Notes: generated by a model from the letters alone, not told the origin. A stretch of DNA of 64,000 nucleotides from Cellulomonas sp. (GCF_015234515.1 NZ_JADGMY010000023.1:430266-494265), one strand, 5' to 3'; positions 7,816 to 16,086 are shown, numbered from the stretch's first letter. A program made the numbers and translations.

Positions 7816-9092
7816 CGAACGCACCTTCGACCCCCGCGAGCACGACGACGTCCTGCGACGTCGTGGTCGTGGGCGGCGGCCCTGCCGGGTCGGTGACCGC
7901 CGGGCTGCTGGCCCGGCAGGGCCACCGGGTCACGCTCCTCGAGCGCGAGACGTTCCCGCGATACCACATCGGGGAGTCGCTCATCACGGGGATGCTCGGT
8001 GTGCTGGCCGAGCTCGGCGTCCTGGAGCGGATCGAGGCCTCGGGGTTCCCCCGCAAGAACGGCCTGAGCATCGTGTGGGGCGCGGACCGTGACCTGTGGA
8101 ACGTCGACTTCGCCGAGATCGAGGGCCCCTACCCGTACAGCTTCCACGTGCGCAGGGACGAGTTCGACGCGCTGCTGCTCGACCACGCGCGCGACCTCGG
8201 GGTCCGCGTCGTCGAGCGGGCCACGGTGGTCGCCCCCCTGCTCGAGGACGGTCGGGTGGCGGGCGTCCGGGCCGAGGTCGACGGCGAGCCGCAGGAGGTG
8301 CGGGCGCCGCTCACGGTGGACGCGTCGGGCCAGGGGCGTGTGCTCACGCGCCGGCTCACGGAGATCGAGTGGCAGGAGGACCTGCGCAACATCGCGTACT
8401 GGACCTACTTCGAGGACACGCGGCCGCTGCCGGAGGGCCAGCTCGGCAACATCCTCGTCGAGCGCGTCCACGACGGCTGGTTCTGGGCGATCCCGGTCGA
8501 CGACGGGTCCGCGCGCCTGAGCGTCGGGTACGTGACCGGCACTGCCGACCTGCGCGCGTCGGGCCTCGGCCTGCAGGAGCTGTACGAGTCGCGGTGCCAG
8601 GAGACGAAGCAGCTGCGTCTGCTGCTCGACGGGGCGCGGCGGGTCGCCGACTTCCGTACGACGCGCGACTGGTCGTACTGCTCGGAGCGGTTCTCGGGAC
8701 CCGGCTGGCTCGCGGTGGGCGACGCGGGGGCGTTCATCGACCCGCTGTTCTCCGGCGGGGTGTGCCTCGCGGTCCTCGGTGCGGACGCGGCGGCCGCCAC
8801 GGTGGACACCGCGCTGCGGCGGCCGGACCTGCAGGCGGCGGCGCTCGAGGCGTACGACGCGGGCTACGCGGGCATGATCGCCAGCTTCCTCGCCTACGTG
8901 CGGTTCTTCTACGACCCGACGCGCGACCGCGAGGACTACTTCGCGCAGGCGCGCGCGATGGCGGACTTCCACCAGCGGTACCCAGAGGCGCGCCAGGCGT
9001 TCGTCGCGGTGATCTCGGGGACGCTGGCCCTCTCGTCGCTGTTCGCGATCCCGACGCCCGACGCCCAGGCGACGCTCGTGGGCGAGTCGTGA
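7812..9092 (+). CDS. Flavin-dependent halogenase-like enzyme
   Basis: 426 aa FAD enzyme. The N-terminal nucleotide-binding motif is VVVGGGPAGS, followed by ERETFPRYHIGESL, the usual halogenase/geranylgeranyl-reductase block. Three features favour halogenase: a Lys in GFPRKNGLSIVWG (about 82) at the place of the essential lysine, WFWAIP (about 223-228) matching WxWxIP, and FIDPLFSGG (about 308) matching FxxPxxSxG. Such enzymes chlorinate or brominate phenols, pyrroles or indoles with FADH2 from a separate reductase. No reductase was seen here. Trp40 and Tyr50, present in both peptides, are plausible targets. A strong ribosome site (AGGAGG) precedes ATG 7812. The alternative is a flavin monooxygenase or reductase. 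Confidence 0.8.
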   Translation: MTNAPSTPASTTTSCDVVVVGGGPAGSVTAGLLARQGHRVTLLERETFPRYHIGESLITGMLGVLAELGVLERIEASGFPRKNGLSIVWGADRDLWNVDFAEIEGPYPYSFHVRRDEFDALLLDHARDLGVRVVERATVVAPLLEDGRVAGVRAEVDGEPQEVRAPLTVDASGQGRVLTRRLTEIEWQEDLRNIAYWTYFEDTRPLPEGQLGNILVERVHDGWFWAIPVDDGSARLSVGYVTGTADLRASGLGLQELYESRCQETKQLRLLLDGARRVADFRTTRDWSYCSERFSGPGWLAVGDAGAFIDPLFSGGVCLAVLGADAAAATVDTALRRPDLQAAALEAYDAGYAGMIASFLAYVRFFYDPTRDREDYFAQARAMADFHQRYPEARQAFVAVISGTLALSSLFAIPTPDAQATLVGES

Positions 9093-10711
9093 GCGGCACC
9101 GTGCGGCGACGAGCGCGTGCCGGCGCGGTGGTGCTGGTCGCCGTCGCCGTGGCGCTGCTGGTGGCGCCGCCGGCGTCGGCCGCCCCCGTGCCCGTGCGCA
9201 CGCCGGGGGGCGCGGCGGTGCCCGTGACCGTCTGGGCGCCGTGCGACGAGCCGGAGCTCGCCGCACTGGCGTTGGAGTGCGCCGTCGTGGAGGTCCCGCG
9301 CGACCGCGCGTGGCCGCGGGCGGGCAGCGAGCGGCTCGCCGTGGCCCGGCACCGTGCTCAGGGGGACCCGCAGGAGCGTGCCGGTGTCCTCGTGGTGCAC
9401 GCGGGCGGGCCGGGCATCCCGGGCCGCTCGGCCGCGGGGATGTTCGCGTTGCGTGCGCCCGCCGAGCTGCTCGCGCGCTACGACGTCGTGGGGATCGACC
9501 CGCGGGGAGTCGGCGGCTCGACGCCCACCCTCGGGTGCGACGACGACCACCTCACGCCCGTCCGTCCCGACCCCGTGCCCGCCGACCCGCGGGCCGAGGC
9601 GGCGCTGCTGCTCGACGCCGCCGGGTACACGCTCGACTGCGTGCGGGCGCACGGGGCGCGGCTGCCGAGCCTCGGCACGGCCGACGCGGTGGAGGACCTG
9701 GAGGCGGTGCGGCGCGCGCTGGGGGAGGTGAGGCTGTCGGTCGTCGGGTACGGCTACGGCGCCTACGTCGCGGCGGTGCACGCCACCCGCCACCCGTCGT
9801 CGTCGGCGCACCTGGTCCTCGACTCGAGCCTGCGTCCCGACGGCGACCTCTACCAGCACTACCTCGACCAGAGCCGCGACTTCGACGCGCGGGCGCAGGA
9901 GCTCTTCGCCTGGATGGCCGAGCACCACGGGGTGTACGGCATGGGCACGACCGCGCAGGAGGTCGCCACGGCCTACGACCGGTTGCGCGCGCGGACGGTC
10001 GCGGAGCCGGTCGACGGCGTGATCGGCCCGTGGGAGCTGGAGAGCACGTTCCTCAACCTCGCCTGGGAGACCGCGTTCTGGCCCTTCCTGGGGCAGGCGC
10101 TCAGCGACGCGGACCGCGGCGACGTGGCGCTGCTGCGGTTCGTCCACGAGCAGTTCGGCTCGCACCCCCACGACAACTCGTACGCCGCGTACACGGCGTC
10201 GCAGTGCGCGGACGCGCGGTGGCCGCGCAGCTGGGGCCGGTGGCGTACCGACGCGCAGCAGGTGCACCGGGACGCGCCCTTCATCGGCTGGAACAACGTC
10301 TGGTACGTGGCGCCGTGCGTCACGTGGCCGGTGCCCGGGCGTCCCGCGAAGGTCGGCACCGCCGTCCCGGCGCTGGTGGTGCACGCCACGGGGGACGCCG
10401 GCATGCGGCTGTCGGGCGGCGAGGCGATGCACCGGGCGTTCCCGCGGTCGCGGATGGTCGTGTCCGACGGCGGGCGTGAGCACAGCGTGTCTCTCGTGCG
10501 GCAGGACGCGTGCGTCGACGCGGTCGTGGTCGACTACCTGCTCCACGACGCGCTCCCTGCGGAGACCGGGCGGTCCGCCGACGTGACGTGCCCGGCGGGT
10601 CCGGCGCCGGAGCCCTGGCCGGCCGCACCGGCCGCACCGTCCGCGCGCGCCCTCGTGGCACCGGTGCCCGACGGTCCCGACCCGTGGGCCCACGGTCGCG
10701 TGAGGCGGTAG
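9089..10711 (+). CDS. Secreted tripeptidyl-aminopeptidase-like protein lacking the catalytic serine
   Basis: 540 aa. A Sec signal peptide (VVLVAVAVALLVAPPASAA) is followed by a fold like the SlpD/TAP family of secreted alpha/beta hydrolases: VLVVHAGGPGIPG, DVVGIDPRGVGGSTP, a C-terminal VVHATGDAGMRL (acid) and GGREHSV (His). The nucleophile elbow, normally GxSYG, reads GYGYG (SVVGYGYGAYVA), so the Ser is replaced by Gly and no adjacent Ser can substitute. It is thus probably non-hydrolytic, perhaps a binding or immunity protein, or it uses different chemistry. GTG 9089 overlaps the previous stop and gives the best signal peptide. Last gene of the operon. Confidence 0.85.
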   Translation: MSGTVRRRARAGAVVLVAVAVALLVAPPASAAPVPVRTPGGAAVPVTVWAPCDEPELAALALECAVVEVPRDRAWPRAGSERLAVARHRAQGDPQERAGVLVVHAGGPGIPGRSAAGMFALRAPAELLARYDVVGIDPRGVGGSTPTLGCDDDHLTPVRPDPVPADPRAEAALLLDAAGYTLDCVRAHGARLPSLGTADAVEDLEAVRRALGEVRLSVVGYGYGAYVAAVHATRHPSSSAHLVLDSSLRPDGDLYQHYLDQSRDFDARAQELFAWMAEHHGVYGMGTTAQEVATAYDRLRARTVAEPVDGVIGPWELESTFLNLAWETAFWPFLGQALSDADRGDVALLRFVHEQFGSHPHDNSYAAYTASQCADARWPRSWGRWRTDAQQVHRDAPFIGWNNVWYVAPCVTWPVPGRPAKVGTAVPALVVHATGDAGMRLSGGEAMHRAFPRSRMVVSDGGREHSVSLVRQDACVDAVVVDYLLHDALPAETGRSADVTCPAGPAPEPWPAAPAAPSARALVAPVPDGPDPWAHGRVRR

Positions 10712-10753
10712 GACGCGGCGGGTGCGCCCACGGGGGGCGCACGCGCCGCGTCC
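10711..10753. terminator. Bidirectional hairpin terminator between convergent genes
   Basis: Nested arms GGACGCGGCG..GTGCGCC and GGCGCAC..CGCCGCGTCC with one unpaired G on each side. It occupies the whole gap between the stop of the secreted hydrolase-like gene and the stop of the convergent methyltransferase. Confidence 0.85.
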
Positions 10754-11827
10754 TCAGGCTGCGCCGTCGGACGCGGGCGCCAGCACGGCGAGGGTGGTGC
10801 CCTGGCCGCAGGGCTCGCTCGACACGAGCCGCAGCCCGGCCTGCGCGGCGAGCGCCCCGACCTCCTCGGCGGTGCGCACCCGGCCGCCGACGAGGACCAT
10901 CTCGTGCACGTCGACGTGGCTGGTGACGACGGGGTTGGCACCGGGGACGCGGAGCCAGTCGAGCGCGAGCACGCGGCTCCCGGGCGTGCACGCGTCGGCG
11001 CAGCGGCGCAGCACGCGGCCGGCGTCCTCGTCCGGCCAGTCCAGCAGGATACTTGCGAGCAGGTAGACGTCGCGCCCGCCGGGCAGCTCGGCGAAGAAGC
11101 TGCCGGGGGCCGTCAGGGCGCGGGCGCCGAGCCCGGCGGCCGCGAACCGCGCCGCGGCGCGCGCCGCGGTCCCGGGCAGGTCCACGAGCGTGCCCCGCAG
11201 GTGGCCGTGCCGGGTGAGCAGGTGCGTGAGGTGCGCGCCGTCCCCGCCGCCGACGTCGACGACCTCGCGGACCTCGGACCACAGCGGTAGGTCGGCCAGG
11301 GCTCGTGCCGAGGGCTCCGCGCGCGACGACATCTGGTCGGTGAACGCCGCGGTCCGCGCGGGGTCGTCCTCGACGTCGTCGTACAGGTCCGTGCCGTGGG
11401 CGACGCGGTAGGCCGGCCCGCCGGTGCGCAGCGACGTCATGAGGTGGGCGTACGCCTGCTCCATGCGGTGCGTGACGCCCTCGAGGTCGAAGTGCGGGCG
11501 CAGCCCCAGGGGGTGGTCGTCGCGCAGCAGCTCGCCGAGCGGGGAGAGCGTGAAGCGCGTCGGCGCCACCTCGACGAAGAACCCTCGCACCGCGAGGTAG
11601 TGCAGGACCCGGCGCAGCGCCTCGGGCCGCACGTCGCAACGCTCGGCCAGCTCGTCGCTGTCCGTCACACCCGCGGCGACGAGGTCGGCGACGTGCAGGG
11701 TCGCAACAGCCCGGATCGCGTACTGCGGCAGCGTGCTCATGTAGCTGATGAGCTCCGAGGCGCGCTGCTGGACCTCGGGGGTCACCGGGGGTGGCGGCCG
11801 CAGCGCGGTGGTGGTCGACGCAGGCAT
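10754..11827 (-). CDS. SAM-dependent O-methyltransferase (Methyltransf_2 type)
   Basis: 357 aa. An N-terminal winged-helix dimerisation domain (residues about 20-110, MSTLPQYAIRAVATLHVADLVAAG) is followed by the Rossmann domain with VVDVGGGDGAHLTHLL (SAM motif I), TLVDLPGT and DVYLLASILLDWPDEDAGRVL, as in caffeate/acetylserotonin-type small-molecule methyltransferases. Start ATG 11827 has GAAGGAGCG upstream, though the frame stays open further. It points away from the halogenase operon but lies between the two peptide genes, so it is a likely tailoring enzyme of the locus. The substrate is unknown. Confidence 0.9.
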   Translation of the reverse strand: MPASTTTALRPPPPVTPEVQQRASELISYMSTLPQYAIRAVATLHVADLVAAGVTDSDELAERCDVRPEALRRVLHYLAVRGFFVEVAPTRFTLSPLGELLRDDHPLGLRPHFDLEGVTHRMEQAYAHLMTSLRTGGPAYRVAHGTDLYDDVEDDPARTAAFTDQMSSRAEPSARALADLPLWSEVREVVDVGGGDGAHLTHLLTRHGHLRGTLVDLPGTAARAAARFAAAGLGARALTAPGSFFAELPGGRDVYLLASILLDWPDEDAGRVLRRCADACTPGSRVLALDWLRVPGANPVVTSHVDVHEMVLVGGRVRTAEEVGALAAQAGLRLVSSEPCGQGTTLAVLAPASDGAA

Positions 11828-12032
11828 GGGCGCTCCTTCGACGGTCGACCGGCGCCTGGCGGGCGGTCGCGAGCCTCCAGCATCTTCCCGGTGCGGGGGA
11901 CGGCGGAAGGCACGGTCGGTCGCCTCGACCCTGGCCGTTCGGCTACCCCGGACGGCGCCCCCGTCCGGTCTGTTGCGCGGTCCGGTCCGTGGCGCAGGCT
12001 GGTTGCTGACGCAGACCAGCGAGGGGGGCACC

Positions 12033-12650
12033 ATGCCGAAGAACGACACCACCTACGGGCGTATCGCCGAGGTGAGGTTCGTGAGTGCCAACTTCGAGAT
12101 GCTGCAGGGACTGGTGGTGGCGCCCGGCATGCTGGTCGTGGCGGTGCTCATGTACGCGGCGTCGACGCCCGTGCCGCTGCTGTCCGGCGCGGGCGGGCAG
12201 CTCCTGGTCGTCGCGCTCGGGATCGCCGCGACCGTCGCCGCAGCACGGGCGGCGCGCCGCTACCAGACCACCTACGGCATCGTCCGCAGCTCACCGCGGG
12301 TCGGGGGCCGGTACGCGGCAGCGACCTTCTGCGCCCTGGCGGGCGTGCTCCTCGTGCGGCTGCTCGACCTGCAGACGGAGACGAGCCCGGAGGGCGTCCT
12401 CATGTCGGTGGTCGCGATCCTGTTCGGCCGGCGCTCCGGGCCGGCCGCCCCGCCGATCGTGACGGTCGGCGCGCTCGGCCTCCTGCTCTCGGTGCTGCCG
12501 CTGGGGCGGTGGACCGACACCGGGAACCATCCCTTCTCGCACATGGCGGTCCTCCTGACGGCGGCGGCCCTGGCGCAGGTCGTCGTCGCGATCTGGTGCC
12601 ACCTGGTGCTGCGGCGCGTGCTGGCAGGTGTTCCCCAGGAGTCGCAGTGA
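12033..12650 (+). CDS. Multi-pass membrane protein coupled to a winged-helix regulator
   Basis: 205 aa with about six membrane helices (for example LVVAPGMLVVAVLMYAAS, LLVVALGIAATVAAARAA, MAVLLTAAALAQVVVAIW). I recognise no family. RBS GAGGGGGG lies upstream of ATG 12033, and the stop overlaps the next start by GTGA. The same layout (membrane protein, then a small winged-helix regulator, 4-bp overlap) recurs at 58674-59644, where an ABC transporter follows. In this locus it could be an immunity or sensor protein, inferred from position. Confidence 0.75.
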   Translation: MPKNDTTYGRIAEVRFVSANFEMLQGLVVAPGMLVVAVLMYAASTPVPLLSGAGGQLLVVALGIAATVAAARAARRYQTTYGIVRSSPRVGGRYAAATFCALAGVLLVRLLDLQTETSPEGVLMSVVAILFGRRSGPAAPPIVTVGALGLLLSVLPLGRWTDTGNHPFSHMAVLLTAAALAQVVVAIWCHLVLRRVLAGVPQESQ

Positions 12651-12994
12651 CGTCGGGCGGGACGACCGACGACGGGTACGCGGAGCTGGCGCGGCTCGAC
12701 AAGGTCGTCCACGAGCCCGCACGCCTCGCGGTGGTCAGCGCGCTGCGGGAGTGCGCGTCGGCGGACTTCACCTACCTGCGGCGCGTCACCGGCCTGTCAA
12801 AGGGCAACCTGTCCGGGCACCTGGCGACGCTCGAGGCGGCCGGTCTCGTCGCGGTCACCAAGGGGTACGTCGGGCGGCGCCCGACGACCTGGGTGGAGCT
12901 GACCGAGCTCGGGTCGTACGTCGTCGACGACTACTGGGCGACGATGACGCGCGTGGGGGCGGCCCTGCGGACCCGATCTCCACACAACGGTTGA
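12647..12994 (+). CDS. Small winged-helix transcriptional regulator
   Basis: 115 aa, single DNA-binding domain of the ArsR/MarR-like HTH_27 type: PARLAVVSALRECASADFTYLRRVTGLSKGNLSGHLATLEAAGLVAV, then a wing KGYVGRRPTTWVELTELG. It has the same architecture as the 101-aa protein at 59339 (LTxGNLSxHLxxLExAGxV shared). No ligand domain is visible. It sits 65 bp before peptide gene 2 and probably controls it and/or its own membrane-protein operon. Confidence 0.88.
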   Translation: MTSGGTTDDGYAELARLDKVVHEPARLAVVSALRECASADFTYLRRVTGLSKGNLSGHLATLEAAGLVAVTKGYVGRRPTTWVELTELGSYVVDDYWATMTRVGAALRTRSPHNG

Positions 12995-13059
12995 TGCCCG
13001 GCCTCGGGCCCCTCCCTAGCGTCGACGGTGCAGGTTCCGCCGTCACAGAGGAGTCGGAA

Positions 13060-13329
13060 ATGAACAGGATCGAAGCCGCAGCCGCCCGCACCGTCCCCGG
13101 TGTGGAGGCCGAGACCCTCCGCCCGCTGGAGCTCCCGCGCAGCGCGACACCGACGCTGGCCACGCCGGCGCTGGCGTGGGCGGGCTTCCAGGGGGTGCTC
13201 GCCGGGTACGCCGTGATGGACATGGTGTTCGGGTACACCGAGGCCAGCGCGGCGCCCGCGTCCGTCGGGTTCGGCGAGATGAGCGTCGGTGAGCTGGTCA
13301 GTGCACGCCAGGAGTACCTCGCGGGCTGA
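13060..13329 (+). CDS. Small precursor-like peptide 2 (no cysteine)
   Basis: 89 aa, homologous to the 90-aa ORF at 1835. Shared positions include M1 N2 I4 E5 A7 A8 R10 V12 P13, P22-L23-E24, A37-L38-A39-W40-A41, A48, Y50, E61-A62 and, after one gap, E78-L79, R83, L87, G89. The middle (VLAGYAVMDMVFGYTEASAAP) differs strongly from peptide 1, lacks cysteines and is richer in Tyr, Met and Phe. GAGGAG lies 9 bp upstream of the ATG, and a perfect hairpin terminator follows 9 bp after the stop. A conserved leader-like N terminus with a divergent centre is what paired precursor peptides look like, but the function is an inference. Confidence 0.75.
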   Translation: MNRIEAAAARTVPGVEAETLRPLELPRSATPTLATPALAWAGFQGVLAGYAVMDMVFGYTEASAAPASVGFGEMSVGELVSARQEYLAG

Positions 13330-13338
13330 GTCCGTGCA

Positions 13339-13376
13339 GCACGGCGCCCCGGGTGCTCCCGCCCGGGGCGCCGTGC
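13339..13376 (+). terminator. Strong hairpin terminator after peptide gene 2
   Basis: Perfect 15-bp arms GCACGGCGCCCCGGG / CCCGGGGCGCCGTGC with an 8-nt loop. It also faces the end of the convergent M16 gene, so it may serve both strands. Confidence 0.85.
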
Positions 13377-13395
13377 GTGTCAGCGCACGGTCGGG

Positions 13396-14739
13396 TCAGT
13401 GCGCGCCGACGGTGCGCAGCTCGCGGCCCAGGGCCGTGGCGGCGGCCTGCAGCGCGTCGCGACGGCGGTCGTCCGCGGTGACCGCGAGGGCCGCACGTGC
13501 GGAGCCCAGGTGCGCGGCCGCGGCGGCGTGCACGTCGGCGAGCCCCACGTCGGCGAGCTGCGCGACGTGCTCGGCCACCCAGTGCAGGTCGTGGCCGTCC
13601 TGGGCCAGCTCGACCGCCCAGTCGGCCACCGACGACTGCCGTGCCAGCGTGAGGATCTGCGCTCCCACGGCGTGGCCGCGCGCGTGGACGAGCTCGTCGG
13701 GCGTCACGGGGCGGTCGACGACGTCGTCGAGGGCCGTCCCCAGCGCGACGAGCCCGTCCGCGGACGTGGTCGCCGCGACGTCCACCGACGCCAGCAGCAG
13801 CGAGCCGGCACCCGCGTGCACGAAGGCGGTCTGCGCCCCGTAGGACGCGCCCCGACGCTCCCGCAGGTCGTGCACGAGCCGTGACGAGAAGTAGCCGCCC
13901 AGCACGAGGTTGGCCACCTTGAGCGCCGCGTACGACGGGTCCGTCCGGCCCACGACCGTCAGGACCGCGCGCAGGCAGGTGTGCACCTGGCCGGGCCGCT
14001 CGTTCAGCAGGACGGGCCCCGACAGGTCGTGCGGCACGGGGACCGGCCGCAGCGGCGGTCCGGCCGGCGCCCACGTCGCGAGGGCCTCCGCCGTGTCGTC
14101 GAGCGCCCTGTCGACGTCGAGGTCGCCGGCCAGGACGACCGTGGCGCCGTCCGGTCCGACGCGCCGGTACGCGAGCTCCAGGACGTCCTGCGGATCGACG
14201 GCGAGCACGTCCTGCGGTGCCGCGCTCGGCCTGCCGTACGGGTGGGCGGTGCCGTAGGCGCCCAGGTTGAGCGTCTCGAGCGCCGCCAACGACGGGCCGG
14301 CGTGCGCCATGGCCGACATCTGCGCCGCCTCCGGGACCTGTGCGCGGACGTCGTCCTCCGTGAGCGTCGACAGTGCCCGCAGGACGAGCCGGAGAGCGTG
14401 TGCCGCGCTTCCCGCCAGGCAGGTGCCGCGGATGTGGAGGGCGTCCGCGTCGACAGAGGCGTGCAGGGTCCCGCCGAGGCGGCGGATGATGACGTCGAGC
14501 TGCTCGCCGGCGACGGTGCGACGCGGGTGCAGCAGGCTGTGGGCGAGCAGTGCGGCCTGCGCGGGCGGCGCCTGGCCGAGCGGGACGCGGACCCGGAGCT
14601 CCACCAGCGGCACGACCGGCAGGGCGACGACGACGACGTCCGTGCCGGCGGGTGTGCGCGCCGACGCCGTCGGGGGGACGCGCAGGCCGGCGGGCGAGGG
14701 GACGAGTGCGGAGTCGACCAGCGACAGGTCGACGCTCAT
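13396..14739 (-). CDS. M16 peptidase homologue without zinc site (non-catalytic subunit)
   Basis: 447 aa, M16 family fold with the C-terminal substrate-binding features GGYFSSRLVHDLRERRGASYG (the R/Y-type block), but no HxxEH zinc motif in the N-terminal half, where the corresponding stretch reads AALLAHSLLHPRRTV. In two-subunit M16B enzymes one chain holds the zinc and the other shapes the substrate chamber. ATG 14739 overlaps the stop of the zinc-bearing gene (ATGA), fixing the start and the pairing. M16B pairs are known leader-processing enzymes in several peptide natural-product pathways. That role here is inferred. Confidence 0.88.
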   Translation of the reverse strand: MSVDLSLVDSALVPSPAGLRVPPTASARTPAGTDVVVVALPVVPLVELRVRVPLGQAPPAQAALLAHSLLHPRRTVAGEQLDVIIRRLGGTLHASVDADALHIRGTCLAGSAAHALRLVLRALSTLTEDDVRAQVPEAAQMSAMAHAGPSLAALETLNLGAYGTAHPYGRPSAAPQDVLAVDPQDVLELAYRRVGPDGATVVLAGDLDVDRALDDTAEALATWAPAGPPLRPVPVPHDLSGPVLLNERPGQVHTCLRAVLTVVGRTDPSYAALKVANLVLGGYFSSRLVHDLRERRGASYGAQTAFVHAGAGSLLLASVDVAATTSADGLVALGTALDDVVDRPVTPDELVHARGHAVGAQILTLARQSSVADWAVELAQDGHDLHWVAEHVAQLADVGLADVHAAAAAHLGSARAALAVTADDRRRDALQAAATALGRELRTVGAH

Positions 14740-16064
14740 GCCCGGGTACCCGTCGCAGGGCCGGCCGGGACACCGGGGCTGACCACGTGCAGTGCCCGCG
14801 GGGACGGCAGCAGGGTGGCGGCCGCGTCGCTGACCTGCGAGGAGCCGACGGCCTGGAGGAGTCCCGGCAGCAGCCACGGCAGCTCGGGCGTCCCCCGGTG
14901 CTGCAGGGCCGTGGCGACGGCGAGCGCCCGCTGCGTCGGGCACGCGACGCGGGACCACGTGCGCTCCAGCGCCGAGGCGTGCAGCCGCTCCAGCTCGGCC
15001 TCCGTCACGCCGTGGGCCGCGACCTCCTCGAGGGCGGTGTCGAACCGGGCGAGCAGCTCGGCCTCGTCCACCCCGGGCAGGAGCATCGCGGTGACGACGA
15101 AGCCGTTCGGGTCACGGACGTCGAACGGCTCGCCCGCGAGGTCGACGCCGGCGCCCACGGAGGCGGCCAGCGGTCGCCCGGTCTGCCGGGTGTGCACGGA
15201 CAGCCGCTGGCCGACGTCCCCCAGGACGTCGGCCAGGACGACGTACGGCAGGTACGCCGCCAGGTCGGCCGGGTCGGGCACGCGCCAGCCCCACGCGACC
15301 GCGGGGAGCGGCGCGGCCCCGTCGACGGCACGCGAGGTCCGGTCCGCGCGCAGCGGTGCCGGCACCGGCCGCTCGGGAGGTGGCTCGGCGGGGCCGGGGA
15401 GCGCACCGAACCACCGCTCGACCGACCGCAGGACCTCGTCCGGGTCGACGTCGCCGACGACGGCGACCACGGCACGGTCGGGCCGGTAGTGGCGGCGCCG
15501 GAAGTCGGCCACGTGCTCGGGCAGGACGGCCCGCAGGGCGGCGACGTCACCGTAGCCGTCGTGCGCGTACGCGTGCTCGTCGAAGAGCAGCGCGCTGAGC
15601 GGTACCCGGGGGAACCCGCCGTACGGCCGGTGGTCGAGCCGGCCCCGCACCTCCTGGTGGACGACAGCGCGCTGCTTGGCGATCCCGTCCGTGGTCACGT
15701 CCAGGGTCGCGAGGCGGTCGGCCTCGAGCGCCAGCACCCGGTCGACCACGGCGGGCGGGACGAGCTGGTGGAAGCACGTGCGGTCGGCCCCCGTGAGTCC
15801 GTTGAAGGATCCGCCGACCCCCTGCACGAGGCGTCCGTGGCCCCCGGGTGGCACGTGGTCCGATCCCTCGAACATCAAGTGCTCGACGAGGTGGGCCAGC
15901 CCCGCCTGCCCGGGCGCCTCCGCCCGCATGCCGACGTCGTAGACGACGGCGACGCACGCGACGTGCACGGTCGGGTCCGGGACGACGACGGTGCGCAGCC
16001 CGTTGGACAGGCGCGACACGACGACAGGGGGTGCCACGGGAGCGGCAAGCATCTGGACGGTCAC
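14736..16064 (-). CDS. M16 zinc peptidase, catalytic subunit
   Basis: 442 aa. The inverted zinc motif HLVEH is at H58-E61-H62, with the distal glutamate at E138 (VVHQEVRGRLDHRPYGG), 76 residues later as in M16 enzymes. GLAHLVEHLMFEGSDH is the family signature. The second M16 domain half contains the usual RPDRAVVAVVGDVDPDEV block. It would cleave peptides in a clam-shell chamber formed with the non-catalytic partner encoded directly downstream. Together they are the best candidates for cutting the leader of the small peptides at 1835 and 13060. Confidence 0.93.
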   Translation of the reverse strand: MTVQMLAAPVAPPVVVSRLSNGLRTVVVPDPTVHVACVAVVYDVGMRAEAPGQAGLAHLVEHLMFEGSDHVPPGGHGRLVQGVGGSFNGLTGADRTCFHQLVPPAVVDRVLALEADRLATLDVTTDGIAKQRAVVHQEVRGRLDHRPYGGFPRVPLSALLFDEHAYAHDGYGDVAALRAVLPEHVADFRRRHYRPDRAVVAVVGDVDPDEVLRSVERWFGALPGPAEPPPERPVPAPLRADRTSRAVDGAAPLPAVAWGWRVPDPADLAAYLPYVVLADVLGDVGQRLSVHTRQTGRPLAASVGAGVDLAGEPFDVRDPNGFVVTAMLLPGVDEAELLARFDTALEEVAAHGVTEAELERLHASALERTWSRVACPTQRALAVATALQHRGTPELPWLLPGLLQAVGSSQVSDAAATLLPSPRALHVVSPGVPAGPATGTRA

Positions 16065-16086
16065 GCCTCCCCTTCCTGCTGCGGTG

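Noticed and set aside
7812..9092. Geranylgeranyl reductase annotation
   Set aside because: The N terminus is compatible, but WxWxIP, FxxPxxSxG and the lysine position favour a halogenase; kept as the alternative.
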